Below are positions 22,702 through 33,186 of a stretch of 33,186 nt of DNA, piece after piece. The stretch is from the NCBI GenBank assembly GCA_027460525.1, contig JAPZAS010000037.1:1-33186 (forward strand), given 5' to 3'. The notes below the pieces were generated by a model, which made no database searches, had not been told where the DNA came from, and saw nothing but the letters and a program-made list of their open reading frames with translations. Origin of the DNA: Candidatus Methanoperedens sp. (lineage in GTDB: Archaea > Halobacteriota > Methanosarcinia > Methanosarcinales > Methanoperedenaceae). Numbering within the stretch: the first letter of the stretch is position 1; the number at the start of each line of letters is the position of its first letter. The position numbers were made by a program, and so were the translations under genes.

Positions 22702-23838
22702 TTATCGAACATTCATCCTTGCCGCATCTATCAATTCCTGCGTTATCTCAGGAAGCTTTGCGCTCAACCTCTTAAGCTTCCTGGGTTTGCAGTTCTCAAG
22801 CGCATATGCGAAAATTATCGGAACACCAACTGTGGCATCAAGATAAGGTATCACATTCCCCTCCCCTGCCTTCGGTATCTTTCCCCACGACTTGCCTTCG
22901 TTGATCGTAGCACCCGAAAGCCCTCCCACGTCAGGGCGGTCAACCGTCACCTGGATAACATAATTCTCACCAGGGCATTCCATCCCGATAATCTGGGAAA
23001 TCATGGGCCCTGTTTGCTGCAGGAAATTCTTGGGCACGCCGCCCCCAACTTCAAGCACGCCTCGCGGTATATCGTTGAGCGTGCTGTTGTGCACGATGGC
23101 AGCGCTCTCCAGGACATCCATCGTGGGGCTCGGGTCTATGAAATCCTTCGGGGCAAGTTCCGCTGAACCGCCTGCAAGGATAGGAAGATAGCTTGTTCCC
23201 ATACCAACGGATGAATCCGCAAAGCTTGGCACAAATACAGGCACGTCGTTCTTTGAAGCCGATGCGATGAATGAGCATTCAGGCTTCTTTGCGGTTTCCA
23301 GTACCCCTTCGCCCAGGATTTTATTATAGTATGCAGAGGAGAATTTCTCAGGGAACCTTTTCTTTTCAACCGCCTTCTGAGTAATCGCCTGTATAATCTT
23401 ATCCTGGGCTATTAACGTACGCTGCATATCGATATACACGTCATAAATCCGCACCACGTCATGCTCTGCCAGTTCATTGTCATCTGCCGTATAATCCCCC
23501 TGGTGAACGGGCAAGCCGTATGCAAAATGCATATCGTGGTACGTATTTGCCCCTGTCGTTACAACCCAGTCGATAAAACCCCGCTCTATCATCCTGATTA
23601 TGCCCCCGCCCATGCCGACAGGAGCCATGGCGCCGGCAAGCGTCAAACAAACTGTAGAATGCTCATCTATCATGGTCTTGAAAAGATGGCAGGCTTCAGC
23701 AAGCCTTTTTGCATTGTAGCCCATGCAATCGAAGACTTCATCTACCAATTGCGTTATTGTCATGTTATTAGAGATAGGAACTGGGGAAATAGCTTTTCCT
23801 TCCCAGTAATTATGTTTCATGCGGTGCATATGGCTCAT
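22702..23838 (-). CDS. dys: Deoxyhypusine synthase-family protein
   Basis: 378 residues, NAD-dependent. Deoxyhypusine synthase moves an aminobutyl group from spermidine to a lysine of translation factor aIF5A. LAGAMAPVGMGGGIIRMIERG and VVTTGANTYHDMH form the NAD site, GTSYLPILAGG follows, and Lys270 in EVGGGVPKNFLQQ occupies the place of the enzyme-imine lysine (GGGVVKHH in eukaryotic enzymes). The GVPKNF variant is that of the DHS-like branch, some of whose members make homospermidine or use other amines, so the exact product is open. TTAAATATC at 23893-23901 (minus strand) is the probable TATA box. Divergent from thermosome subunit 2. Confidence 0.88.
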   Translation of the reverse strand: MSHMHRMKHNYWEGKAISPVPISNNMTITQLVDEVFDCMGYNAKRLAEACHLFKTMIDEHSTVCLTLAGAMAPVGMGGGIIRMIERGFIDWVVTTGANTYHDMHFAYGLPVHQGDYTADDNELAEHDVVRIYDVYIDMQRTLIAQDKIIQAITQKAVEKKRFPEKFSSAYYNKILGEGVLETAKKPECSFIASASKNDVPVFVPSFADSSVGMGTSYLPILAGGSAELAPKDFIDPSPTMDVLESAAIVHNSTLNDIPRGVLEVGGGVPKNFLQQTGPMISQIIGMECPGENYVIQVTVDRPDVGGLSGATINEGKSWGKIPKAGEGNVIPYLDATVGVPIIFAYALENCKPRKLKRLSAKLPEITQELIDAARMNVR

Positions 23839-23960
23839 ACCTGTATTTTATAATTCGATATCAATCATAACTTCCATTTCAAATATCCAGCGAGATATTT
23901 AAGAATTGCTAATTGCAGGTGGCTGAAATTGATTGTCAGCCTTTAGAAAAAGTGGTCACA

Positions 23961-24007
23961 AATTATTTATAGAACCACAAACACTAAGAAATATCTCACC
24001 TGGAGGT
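23961..24007 (+). promoter_or_regulatory. Promoter and ribosome site of thermosome subunit 2
   Basis: TTATTTATAG at about 23963-23972 is a TATA element; the expected start is near 23996. GGAGGT at 24002-24007 is a full-strength ribosome site 8 nt before ATG 24016, consistent with high expression. Confidence 0.6.
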
Positions 24008-24015
24008 AATTTATT

Positions 24016-25659
<1,644 letters not shown>

Positions 25660-25762
25660 CATTGCAAAGCATAAATTAATTATTAACCTGCGATATATCT
25701 GTTTGAGGAGTTGGTATTTCACGGATACTTGCATATTTTTAAATTAATCACGGAGCTGTCTG

Positions 25763-26374
25763 ATGGTAAATAAAGAAGGTACGAACAGGGAAGAAACGCA
25801 AATCGGGGAAAAAGAAGCCGAATCTCCCCAAGCCCGTGAAGAAGAACCGGAAACAAAAGAAATTGAAGCACAAGAGCCCCGTGAGAAAGAACTTGTAAAA
25901 GAATTAGAAACAACAAAAAAACAACTCCAAGAAGAAAAAGACCGCTGTCTGCGCCTGAGCGCAGAGTTTGATAATTTCAGGAAAAGAGAACTTAAAGAAA
26001 GGGAAGAGTTCATAAAATATGCCAATGAGAAACTCATACTGGAGCTGATAGATGTCTGTGAGAGCCTTGAGAGAGGGCTGGAAAATGCCAAAAAGACAGA
26101 TAATAACGATAAGTTAATTGAGGGAATGGAGCTAATATATAAGCAATTCAAAAACGTGCTTGAAAAAAATGGTCTTATTCCCATCAAAGCGCAGGGAGAA
26201 AAGTTCGACCCATATAAACACGAAGCAATGATGCAGACGCTTACCGATGAGTACGATGACGGTACAATCCTTGAAGAGCTTGCAAGGGGTTATATGTTAA
26301 ATAACAGGGTCATTCGTTATTCGAAAGTCAGAGTATCGAAAAAGAAAGAGGAAATAGAGAATGAGGTGAAATAA
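25763..26374 (+). CDS. grpE: Nucleotide exchange factor GrpE
   Basis: 203 residues. Releases ADP from DnaK. An acidic, probably disordered N-terminus (1-45, rich in Glu) precedes the long dimerising helix ([21 protein letters not shown], then [17 protein letters not shown]). The C-terminal beta domain has [20 protein letters not shown] and the family ending [28 protein letters not shown] seven nt upstream sets the ATG. The AT-rich CATATTTTTAAATTA at 25732-25746 may be part of the promoter. Its stop overlaps the dnaK ATG by one base (TAATG). Archaeal GrpE is of bacterial origin by old transfer. Confidence 0.96.
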   Translation: MVNKEGTNREETQIGEKEAESPQAREEEPETKEIEAQEPREKELVKELETTKKQLQEEKDRCLRLSAEFDNFRKRELKEREEFIKYANEKLILELIDVCESLERGLENAKKTDNNDKLIEGMELIYKQFKNVLEKNGLIPIKAQGEKFDPYKHEAMMQTLTDEYDDGTILEELARGYMLNNRVIRYSKVRVSKKKEEIENEVK

Positions 26375-28236
26375 TGGCAAAAATCATAGGTATAGATCTC
26401 GGAACGAGCAACTCTGCAGCAGCGGTAATGCTGGGCGGAAGACCTACAATAATTCCAAGTGCTGAGGGGATAACCCAGTACGGCAAGGCGTTTCCCAGCT
26501 ACGTGGCTTTTACAAAGACGGGTGAGCGGTTGGTGGGCGAACCTGCAAAAAGGCAGGCGATCACCAATCCTGAAGGCACGGTCACTGCCTTCAAGAGAAA
26601 GATGGGCACGGACTACAAGTACAGGATATTTGGAAAGGATTACTCGCCCCAGGAGCTTTCGGCAATATTGCTGCAAAAAATAAAGCGCGATGCTGAGGCA
26701 TTTCTGGGTGAGAAGGTGGAGAAGGCAGTCATAACCGTGCCTGCCTATTTCAATGATAACCAGAGGCAGGCTACCAAGGATGCCGGTAAGATTGCGGGTC
26801 TGGAAGTCGTAAGGATAATCAACGAACCCACCGCAGCATCTCTTTCTTATGGTCTGGACAAGATGGAAAAAGAGCAGAAAATCATGGTTTTCGATTTCGG
26901 AGGGGGAACACTTGATGTTACGATAATGGAATTTGGCGGCGGTGTTTTTGAGGTAAAAGCTACCAGCGGCGATACGCAACTGGGCGGCACGGACATGGAC
27001 AATAAGATAGTGGATTACATTGTCGAGGAGTTCAGAAAGCAGCAGGGTGTTGATGTACGCAATGATAAGGTTGCAATGCAGAGAATAAGGGATGCAGGAG
27101 AGAAGGCTAAAATCGAGCTTTCAACAACCCTTACCTCAGATATTAACCTGCCGTTCCTGACCGCAGATGCCTCGGGTCCAAAACACCTGACGATGACCCT
27201 GACACGAGCCAAACTTGAGGATATTGTCGGCGATGTGGTAGAAAGATGCAGGGGTTCGATGCGTCAGGCAATGGCTGATGCGAAATTGACTCCCAAGGAT
27301 ATTTACAAGGTAATAATGGTCGGTGGACCTACGCGAATGCCTATAGTGCAAAAATTCGTCGAGGACTATGTCGGGAGAAAAGTTGAGGGGGGCGTTGACC
27401 CGATGGAATGCGTGGCAACTGGGGCAGCAATCCAGGCAGGCGTGCTTGCGGGTGAAGTGAAGGATATCCTGCTGCTTGATGTTACCCCTCTCACCCTCGG
27501 TATCGAGACCTTGGGGCATGTCATGACCAAGCTCATAGACAGGAATACCACCATCCCGACGCGGAAAAGCCAGATATTCTCAACCGCTGCTGATAGCCAG
27601 ACAACCGTGGAGATACATGTGCTTCAGGGGGAGAGGGCGATGGCATACGATAATGTGACGCTGGGAAGGTTCAATCTCGTAGGAATACCGCCTGCGCCGC
27701 GCGGGATTCCTCAGATAGAGGTTATCTTTGATATCGATGCAAACGGGATACTCCATGTAACAGCTAAAGACTTGGGGACCGGAAAAGAGCAGAAGATGAC
27801 CATAACCGCGCCGCTCAAGATGCCTTCGGATGAACTCGACAGGAAGATAAAAGATGCAGAGAAATATGCCGAGGAAGACAGGAAGACAAGGGAAAAGGTC
27901 GAACTCCAGAACCAGGCAGATACGCTGGTCTATACAACCGAGAAGACGCTGAAGGAACTTGGCGACAAGGTTAGCGGCGAGCAGAAAGAAAAAGTTGAAA
28001 AGGCTATTGAGAGTACCAGGGAAGCCATAAAAAGCGAGGATGCGAGCAGGATTAAATCTGCCATCGATGAGCTCACGAAGGAGATGCATGCAATAAGCAC
28101 GATATTATATCAGCAGGCTCAATCACAGCAGCAGGCTCAGCAGGCTCAGCAGGAAGGGACAAAGCCGGAGGAAGAGAAGAAGGATGAGAAAGTGACGGAT
28201 GCGGAATATAAAGTGGTGGATGAGGATAAGAAGTAA
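26374..28236 (+). CDS. dnaK: Molecular chaperone DnaK (Hsp70)
   Basis: 620 residues. [15 protein letters not shown] (phosphate 1), [48 protein letters not shown] (phosphate 2) and [14 protein letters not shown] make up the ATPase domain. The linker [16 protein letters not shown] leads to the substrate domain and a helical lid with a Gln/Ala-rich tail ([14 protein letters not shown]) ending in [10 protein letters not shown]. The region [18 protein letters not shown] lacks the about 25-residue insertion of Gram-negative DnaK, as expected for archaeal genes acquired from a Gram-positive-type source. Translationally coupled to grpE; dnaJ follows after 93 nt. Confidence 0.98.
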   Translation: MAKIIGIDLGTSNSAAAVMLGGRPTIIPSAEGITQYGKAFPSYVAFTKTGERLVGEPAKRQAITNPEGTVTAFKRKMGTDYKYRIFGKDYSPQELSAILLQKIKRDAEAFLGEKVEKAVITVPAYFNDNQRQATKDAGKIAGLEVVRIINEPTAASLSYGLDKMEKEQKIMVFDFGGGTLDVTIMEFGGGVFEVKATSGDTQLGGTDMDNKIVDYIVEEFRKQQGVDVRNDKVAMQRIRDAGEKAKIELSTTLTSDINLPFLTADASGPKHLTMTLTRAKLEDIVGDVVERCRGSMRQAMADAKLTPKDIYKVIMVGGPTRMPIVQKFVEDYVGRKVEGGVDPMECVATGAAIQAGVLAGEVKDILLLDVTPLTLGIETLGHVMTKLIDRNTTIPTRKSQIFSTAADSQTTVEIHVLQGERAMAYDNVTLGRFNLVGIPPAPRGIPQIEVIFDIDANGILHVTAKDLGTGKEQKMTITAPLKMPSDELDRKIKDAEKYAEEDRKTREKVELQNQADTLVYTTEKTLKELGDKVSGEQKEKVEKAIESTREAIKSEDASRIKSAIDELTKEMHAISTILYQQAQSQQQAQQAQQEGTKPEEEKKDEKVTDAEYKVVDEDKK

Positions 28237-28329
28237 TCCTCATTCTTCCGGGGGCATTCATTCCCATATTTTCACCTCTTGAACAGGACATATCTTTTTT
28301 TACATTCAGGGTCATTATAGCTGCAAATC

Positions 28330-29481
28330 ATGGCTACTAAACGCGACTATTACGAGATTCTCGGCGTCGATAAAAAAGCCCCGCAGGACGATATCAAATC
28401 AGCGTATCGTAAACTGGCGATGCAGTACCATCCGGACAGGAACAAATCCCCAGACGCAGAGGAGAAGTTCAAGGAAATATCAGAAGCTTACGGCGTACTG
28501 GAAGACCCGACCAAGCGCCAGCAGTACGACCAGTTCGGACATGCAGGCATAGACATGAGGTATTCCCAGGAAGATATCTTCAGGGAAGCGGCGCCGGATA
28601 TTGAAGATATTCTCAGGGATTTCGGCATGCGCGGGTCTGGCGGATTTGGCAGGGGAGGGAGTATATTCGATATATTCTTCGGCGGGGAAGGAAGGCGAGA
28701 AGGGCCGCGCCGTGGCTCGGATTTACTCTATGAATTATCTATCAATTTTGAGGATGCTGCATCAGGGAAAACAATCGACATAGAAGTCCCAAGAACAGAG
28801 AGATGCGGGACATGCAACGGGAGCGGGGCCAAACCCGGAACATCGCCAAAGACATGCCCGGCATGCCGGGGGACTGGCCAGGTGAGCAGGACGCAGAACA
28901 CACCATTTGGCAGGTTCATGACAACTTCCACATGCGGGACATGCCGCGGGTCCGGAACGATAATCGATGCGCCCTGCCCTGCCTGCCACGGGTCGGGTAC
29001 TGTGCAGAGAAGGCGAAAGCTGGAAGTGAAGATCCCGCCAGGTGTTGATACCGGTTCAAGGCTGAGGGTGCCAGGCGAGGGAGAAGCAGGTGGGAAGGGC
29101 GGCCCGCCTGGCGACCTGTATGTGGAAGTAAACGTCAGGCCTCACAATATTTTTACGCGGCATGAAAACGATATTCTGATGGAAACCACCATCAGCTTCG
29201 CACAGGCAGCCCTGGGAGATGAGATCATTGTACCAACGCTTGATGGAAAGGCAACGATGAAAATCCCATCGGGTACGCAGAACGGTCATATTTTCCGCCT
29301 CAAAGGCAAAGGTTTCCCGAGCCTTCACATGTCGGGAAAAGGTGATGAACTGGTGAAAATCAGGGTCGATGTCCCGACAAGATTGACTGATAGGCAAAAG
29401 CAACTGCTGCGCGAATTCGCCGAGATAAGCGGGGAGAAAAGGAGCAAGGGAATTTTCGAGAAGGTAAGGGAGCATATTTAA
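28330..29481 (+). CDS. dnaJ: Co-chaperone DnaJ (Hsp40, type I)
   Basis: 383 residues, full-length type I Hsp40 that delivers substrates to DnaK and stimulates its ATPase. The J domain (1-70) holds [18 protein letters not shown] with the essential HPD. A Gly/Phe/Arg-rich linker (about 95-130) has [21 protein letters not shown]. Four zinc-binding repeats follow: [24 protein letters not shown] and CPACHGSG. Two C-terminal beta domains ([20 protein letters not shown] and later) complete it. There is no strong ribosome site at ATG 28330; it may be read from the grpE-dnaK message or from its own leaderless transcript. Confidence 0.98.
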   Translation: MATKRDYYEILGVDKKAPQDDIKSAYRKLAMQYHPDRNKSPDAEEKFKEISEAYGVLEDPTKRQQYDQFGHAGIDMRYSQEDIFREAAPDIEDILRDFGMRGSGGFGRGGSIFDIFFGGEGRREGPRRGSDLLYELSINFEDAASGKTIDIEVPRTERCGTCNGSGAKPGTSPKTCPACRGTGQVSRTQNTPFGRFMTTSTCGTCRGSGTIIDAPCPACHGSGTVQRRRKLEVKIPPGVDTGSRLRVPGEGEAGGKGGPPGDLYVEVNVRPHNIFTRHENDILMETTISFAQAALGDEIIVPTLDGKATMKIPSGTQNGHIFRLKGKGFPSLHMSGKGDELVKIRVDVPTRLTDRQKQLLREFAEISGEKRSKGIFEKVREHI

Positions 29482-29560
29482 AGACGCATGACCCCGGAAT
29501 GAAAGCGCTCGGGCCCCGCTTCAAGTTAATAGTTGTTCTCGGCATTTGGGGCTCACATTT

Positions 29561-31465
29561 TCACCTCGCCCCTCCTCCTCCGCCACCAAAACCGCCCCCT
29601 CCGCCGAAGCCACCGCCGCCATGCCCTCCGCCCGCCCCGGAGGATGGCGGTGACGTCATACCATAAACATGCCCGAAATATATCGGCATATAGCTCAATG
29701 CGTGGACTTCAGGGATTTCCACTTTAAGCTCTTTCATGGCTTTTACAACCTTATCACCAACACCAAGCGCAGTTCCATAGACAAGCCACTCCTGCCATAT
29801 CTTCAGGTCCTCAGGTGCGTATTTCTTGATTAACACGAAATCCGAGAGGAATGTCTTGAAGGCATCCCACTCAAGTTTTTCTTTGTAATAATCCTCTTTC
29901 CATCTCCCAAAAAGTGATGATGAAACAAATAAAAGAGGGATTACCTCCAAAAATAAAACAATGGCTGGAAAAATGCCAGAGGAGAGTTGAGGATACATAT
30001 CTCTTAAACTTAAAAATAATACGAACATTGAAATCATTACGATGAGAGCCAATCCAAAAATTATCCAGACATACGTCTTTGCGCTCCTGACAAACTCATT
30101 TGCAGCACTTTTATCGGCAATTTTCAGCAACCTTTTCATATTTTCTCTAATACCGTCCAGGCGAGAAGTCCTTCCCTCCTCTGCTGCGTGCCTTGCTGCT
30201 CTTACTTCTTCTTCAAACCCGATTATGCCAAAAACATTATTTCTTGCATATTTCTCCAAAAAGAGCATCACCTCCCTCTCATATTCATCCTCCACCGCAT
30301 CGTGCCCTTTCAGTATTTTTATCCTCAATTCTTTATCCCCTGAAATTGACATAATTATATTTGATATAACAGGTATTTTCTCAAGTTTCATCCTCAATCC
30401 ATCCTGCTCTTCAGTTTCGATTTTCACAATGTCTCTTCTTTGCAGGTCAAGAAGTGTAGCATAAAATCCATTTTCATCGAAATCAAAAGGATCTTTTCTG
30501 AAAACAAGGTTTACAAGCCAGGGTTTTCTTTTATTTGGCACATAGCTCAGGAATTTTGGTACTGTGAAAGATTTTTCACTTCCGTATTTCTTATAAATCA
30601 ATGCAAGCATCAATGGAAACAGGAGTACTATTGCTTTCATTCCATAATCCAGTGCAGAAAAAATATTGGAGTTCCTGGAGTATTCTGAATTAGCTGAAAG
30701 CGTTTTACCCTCAATATCAGACACATTCTGGGGAAATGCCACCATAATATTTGCAATCTCCGGCTTAAGCAGCATCTCAATCTCCAATAGTGTATTTTCA
30801 GGACTATCTCCATCCAGGATCAGCACTTGCCCTTCTTTTCTTGCACTCATTAAAGGATGTGTAAATATCTGAGAAACAAGACCATCGGGGTCATGTATGG
30901 CTATAGTAACATGTTTGTAAGGAAGATGTTTATCTGCAATTTTAAGATTCAGATGACAGTATTCCTGATCGCATTCAAGAGGCGGATGCAGTTTGAAAAC
31001 ATAGCTGATCTCATATCTTCCTGCATCGAATCTTTCAGGCTTGTAGCCGCCTGCTTCATTGAGCTCTGCAAGATACGTTATCTCATTTGTGTATCCTGGG
31101 GAAGGGAGATGGAGGAAAGTGTTTACATCCCCTTTATAATCCTTTACATACGCGATTGTACCGGGCGGTGAAGAGATGCTGACTGGTTCTATATAAGGGC
31201 TATTAAGTGTTTCTTCAGATAGCTTTGCTTCCCAATTTCTATATAACATTCTGTATTTGTAAGGTTCAGTAATTTCATAAACGAAATTCTCTTCCAGCGT
31301 TCCGTTCATGTACAGATCAGCCCTGTAGCTCTCCACGTAAACATCCCCGCAGCCTCTTATGCCGCAGGCGCTCTCTATACCTGCGGTCAATAGCAATCCA
31401 GAAACGCCGATCAAAGCTACAACAATCAATAATATCGCTATCTGTCTGCTTTCAGTCAACCCCAA
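29561..31465 (-). CDS. DUF2207 membrane protein with polyglycine C-terminus
   Basis: 634 residues. An N-terminal membrane helix (8-29) is followed by a large external beta-rich DUF2207 domain (about 45-270), a second helix (276-293), a cytoplasmic domain (300-460), and two more helices (465-487 and 498-517). The protein ends in a glycine run broken by His and Phe (610-632, GGGHGGGGFGGGGG type). DUF2207 proteins with such tails are commonly paired with LemA and are membrane proteins of unknown function. Here lemA overlaps the start by 10 nt, so the two are co-translated. No catalytic motif is recognised. Confidence 0.85.
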   Translation of the reverse strand: MGLTESRQIAILLIVVALIGVSGLLLTAGIESACGIRGCGDVYVESYRADLYMNGTLEENFVYEITEPYKYRMLYRNWEAKLSEETLNSPYIEPVSISSPPGTIAYVKDYKGDVNTFLHLPSPGYTNEITYLAELNEAGGYKPERFDAGRYEISYVFKLHPPLECDQEYCHLNLKIADKHLPYKHVTIAIHDPDGLVSQIFTHPLMSARKEGQVLILDGDSPENTLLEIEMLLKPEIANIMVAFPQNVSDIEGKTLSANSEYSRNSNIFSALDYGMKAIVLLFPLMLALIYKKYGSEKSFTVPKFLSYVPNKRKPWLVNLVFRKDPFDFDENGFYATLLDLQRRDIVKIETEEQDGLRMKLEKIPVISNIIMSISGDKELRIKILKGHDAVEDEYEREVMLFLEKYARNNVFGIIGFEEEVRAARHAAEEGRTSRLDGIRENMKRLLKIADKSAANEFVRSAKTYVWIIFGLALIVMISMFVLFLSLRDMYPQLSSGIFPAIVLFLEVIPLLFVSSSLFGRWKEDYYKEKLEWDAFKTFLSDFVLIKKYAPEDLKIWQEWLVYGTALGVGDKVVKAMKELKVEIPEVHALSYMPIYFGHVYGMTSPPSSGAGGGHGGGGFGGGGGFGGGGGGAR

Positions 31466-32019
31466 CTCCCCGCCGGTCTTTTCAGTTCCTCATCAAAGAA
31501 ATCAAGATAGTCCTTCTTGCTCAATCCGATATAGCGCCCTATAAATTTTGAAGGGATAGTATCAAGCATGGTATTGTATTCCTGGATTATGTTATTGTAG
31601 GTATATCTGTGCCTTGCTATCTCATCTTCTACATCCTTTATGGCGTTCATGGTGACGGTCACGGTTTCAGAGGTCTTCAAGACCGGATAATTCTCAGCAA
31701 CTGCAACTATATTCCCAAACAGCCCTCGCATCTCCCTGTCCATTTTGGTGAGGTCATTGGGTTCCGCCTTCCCGAGGTTTGAGCGCATGCTCGTTATCTT
31801 CTCAAAAGTGTCCTGCTCGAACTTCGCATAGCTCTTGACCGACTCGATGAGCTGTTCTATCATATCAAGCCGCTTTTTCATCGCTACCCTTGCCTGGGAA
31901 AGGGTGGCATCTGCTGCATTCCTTAAGTTTTTGAACCTGTTATATGTGGAAAAGAAAAAATAGATTGCAATAATCAGGAACAGGATTATAAGGACAGATA
32001 CCACCAATAAAATATCCAT
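31456..32019 (-). CDS. lemA: LemA family membrane-anchored protein
   Basis: 187 residues. One N-terminal membrane helix, VVSVLIILFLIIAIYFFFST (5-24), is followed by a four-helix-type domain with the family signatures YNRFKNLRNAADATLSQARVA, KKRLDMIEQLIESVK, AVAENYPVL (the conserved YPxL segment) and DEIARHRYTYNNIIQEYNTM. The C-terminal SKFIGRYIGLSKKDYLDFFDE matches the FP-x-x-x-A-x-x-x-F end of LemA proteins. It is first in a two-gene unit with the DUF2207 protein. The biochemical role of LemA is unsettled; suggestions include envelope stress and membrane protein handling. Confidence 0.92.
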   Translation of the reverse strand: MDILLVVSVLIILFLIIAIYFFFSTYNRFKNLRNAADATLSQARVAMKKRLDMIEQLIESVKSYAKFEQDTFEKITSMRSNLGKAEPNDLTKMDREMRGLFGNIVAVAENYPVLKTSETVTVTMNAIKDVEDEIARHRYTYNNIIQEYNTMLDTIPSKFIGRYIGLSKKDYLDFFDEELKRPAGSWG

Positions 32020-32152
32020 ATTTGTGATACGTAGGTTATTTCATGCACTATATAAAATTTCTGATGCCAGGTACAATACTCGCTATGATTGTAAATAAGC
32101 TGAGGAAATAAGTAACAGACCACCGTTTTGGAAAAACGGTTCCCAAACTCCC

Positions 32153-32308
32153 TTACATTTTTTCAAACATGTCTTTACCCACGCCGCACTGAGGACAGAC
32201 CCAGTCATCAGGCAGGTCTTCAAAAGGGGTTCCAGGTTTGATTTTTGGATTATCTCCAACCTCAGGGTCGTAGATATAACTGCAGACCGTGCATCGATAT
32301 TTTTGCAT
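32153..32308 (-). CDS. Rubredoxin
   Basis: A 51-residue iron-only electron carrier. [20 protein letters not shown] starts the protein: [10 protein letters not shown] is the first iron knuckle (Cys6, Cys9) and [11 protein letters not shown] the second (Cys38, Cys41), with the classic [19 protein letters not shown] between. GAGGTG lies upstream of ATG 32308 and a TATA element (TTATAAATA on the minus strand, about 32344-32353) is correctly placed. Archaeal rubredoxins pass electrons to flavodiiron proteins, superoxide reductase or rubrerythrin in oxygen defence. It is divergent from a flavodoxin-like gene, which may be its redox partner (inference). Confidence 0.96.
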   Translation of the reverse strand: MQKYRCTVCSYIYDPEVGDNPKIKPGTPFEDLPDDWVCPQCGVGKDMFEKM

Positions 32309-32489
32309 ACACTCACACCTCTTTATCCAGTCTATTCCTTTTACTATTTATAATCCAAGTACTACAGTCATCATGGCGCTAATATGAAACTTGGCATAGC
32401 GAAAGGTTTATCTAAAATTAGTTTTAATGCTCTTATGAGATGGGGACATAGAACATAACCCAATCTCAATACAGAAAGGTGGGAAAAAT

Positions 32490-33008
32490 ATGCCAAAAGT
32501 AGTAGTTGTGTATCTCAGTACGTCAGGTAACACTAAAGCGATGGCAGAGGCTATCGTAGAAGGTGTTCAATCAAGAAATGTTGAGGCAACAGCCATGAAT
32601 TTCCAGGAGGCAAGAATAGAAGAATTGAAAGATGCAGATGCAATTGCGATCGGTTCTTCAACTTTCTATTATAAGATGCTGCCCCCAATGGAAAAATTCA
32701 TAGAAAGTCTTGAAAAAGCAAAAATAAAAGCTAAATTCGGAGCGTCTTTCGGCTCTTATGGATGGAGCGGGGAGGCGCCTATAATGATTGCAGAAAAAAT
32801 GCGTCAACTCGGTATAAATGTGATAGATCCTGTACTGCGAATCCAGTATCTACCTACAGAAAAAGATCTAGAAGAATGCAAGAGGCTTGGAAAAGATATC
32901 GCTATTAAAGTGAAAAAGGTCGCTGAAAAACATGCCAAGCCAGGAAGCGAACCGAAGCGTGGAGATGCACTCATGCAGGAAGTCAAAATGGGTGAAGGAG
33001 GTCACTGA
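32490..33008 (+). CDS. Flavodoxin-like FMN protein (FprA C-terminal domain type)
   Basis: 172 residues. The phosphate-binding loop YLSTSGNTKAMAEAIVEG sits at residues 8-25, followed by DADAIAIGSSTFYYKMLPPM, which stacks on the isoalloxazine, and GASFGSYGWSGEAPIMI, the third FMN loop. This GSYGWSGEA form is that of the flavodoxin module of flavodiiron proteins (FprA) as a separate protein, not of short-chain flavodoxin. The C-terminus is a basic/polar extension (about 148-172) ending KMGEGGH. AAAGGTGGG upstream sets ATG 32490. Probably an electron-transfer protein working with rubredoxin or a diiron/haem partner. Nothing else is seen in 33009-33132. Confidence 0.88.
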   Translation: MPKVVVVYLSTSGNTKAMAEAIVEGVQSRNVEATAMNFQEARIEELKDADAIAIGSSTFYYKMLPPMEKFIESLEKAKIKAKFGASFGSYGWSGEAPIMIAEKMRQLGINVIDPVLRIQYLPTEKDLEECKRLGKDIAIKVKKVAEKHAKPGSEPKRGDALMQEVKMGEGGH

Positions 33009-33132
33009 GAGAGAAGCATGGGTTTCGATGCTTGAGGGTTTGAATCGTGGATTGTTGCTTGATTTCTAACCTTTAGAAACAGGCGCAGAAATTCAAAAGA
33101 GAAACTATTGTTTTGGAGTAAGCAGCTTGTCG

Positions 33133-33186
33133 TTAAGCCGTCTGCTCCATACTTGATTTTTCAGCAACAGCTACATATTCTGCAAA
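33133..33186 (-). CDS. Possible 3' end of a gene leaving the window
   Basis: The minus strand is open from the window edge for 17 codons, FAEYVAVAEKSSMEQTA, ending TAA at 33133-33135. The composition is protein-like, but it is too short to assign. It may be chance. Confidence 0.25.
   Translation of the reverse strand, partial: FAEYVAVAEKSSMEQTA

Noticed and set aside
30042-30464. Plus-strand 140-aa ORF inside the DUF2207 gene
   Set aside because: Antisense shadow of a well-supported coding sequence, Ser-rich as typical of such shadows.

Overview
The window is archaeal chromosomal DNA from a euryarchaeon with the C1 (methanogenesis or reverse methanogenesis) pathway. Support: formylmethanofuran:tetrahydromethanopterin formyltransferase (ftr), two thermosome subunits, an archaeal/eukaryotic-type glycyl-tRNA synthetase, a deoxyhypusine-synthase-family protein, an archaeal type IV pilin, an intronless tRNA-Gln without encoded CCA, TATA-box promoters and GGAGGTGA-type ribosome binding sites. 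A bacterial-type grpE-dnaK-dnaJ set, LemA/DUF2207 and Thr/Pro-rich lipoproteins fit mesophilic Methanosarcinales or ANME-2 relatives such as Ca. Methanoperedens. That placement is inference, not read directly. There is no prophage, CRISPR array or intact insertion sequence.

Layout. 1-3.2 kb: a two-domain protein disulfide oxidoreductase, then a leftward operon of a membrane-fused FMN/PNPOx protein, a second PNPOx protein and a methyltransferase. 3.2-7.3 kb: a cupredoxin-like lipoprotein, a UPF0058 gene with an apparent AUA start, ftr with a nitroreductase, and divergent endonuclease V and HhH glycosylase genes; the last is followed by a leftover metB/metY 3' tail. 7.3-13.6 kb: a DUF6159-like membrane protein, a decayed 14-residue-repeat gene, a secreted beta-helix protein, glyS, a pilin, a 42-aa zinc ribbon and a cluster of three very small genes behind an 8-nt tandem repeat. 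13.6-18.7 kb: a leuC-type hydro-lyase with an M29 aminopeptidase, a second cupredoxin-like lipoprotein, a frameshifted AbrB/MazE antitoxin, a cyclophilin and a radical SAM/SPASM enzyme. 18.7-29.5 kb: thermosome subunit 1, two tiny membrane-protein ORFs (one frameshifted), tRNA-Gln, an HDAC-family deacetylase, a PNPOx protein, a deoxyhypusine-synthase-family protein, thermosome subunit 2 and grpE-dnaK-dnaJ. 29.5 kb to end: DUF2207 and LemA, then divergent rubredoxin and flavodoxin-like genes.

The main theme is proteostasis and redox: thermosome x2, Hsp70 system, cyclophilin, disulfide oxidoreductase, rubredoxin, flavodoxin and three PNPOx flavoproteins. The most unusual details are in short sequence outside the large genes: four perfectly phased 8-nt repeats between a TATA box and a winged-helix gene, overlapping mini-genes, an AUA start behind a strong Shine-Dalgarno sequence, and several gene remnants (metB tail, HTTDALL-type repeats, AbrB antitoxin). 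No complete new defence or metabolic system can be claimed. The mini-gene cluster at 12.9-13.5 kb is the best candidate for something undescribed.
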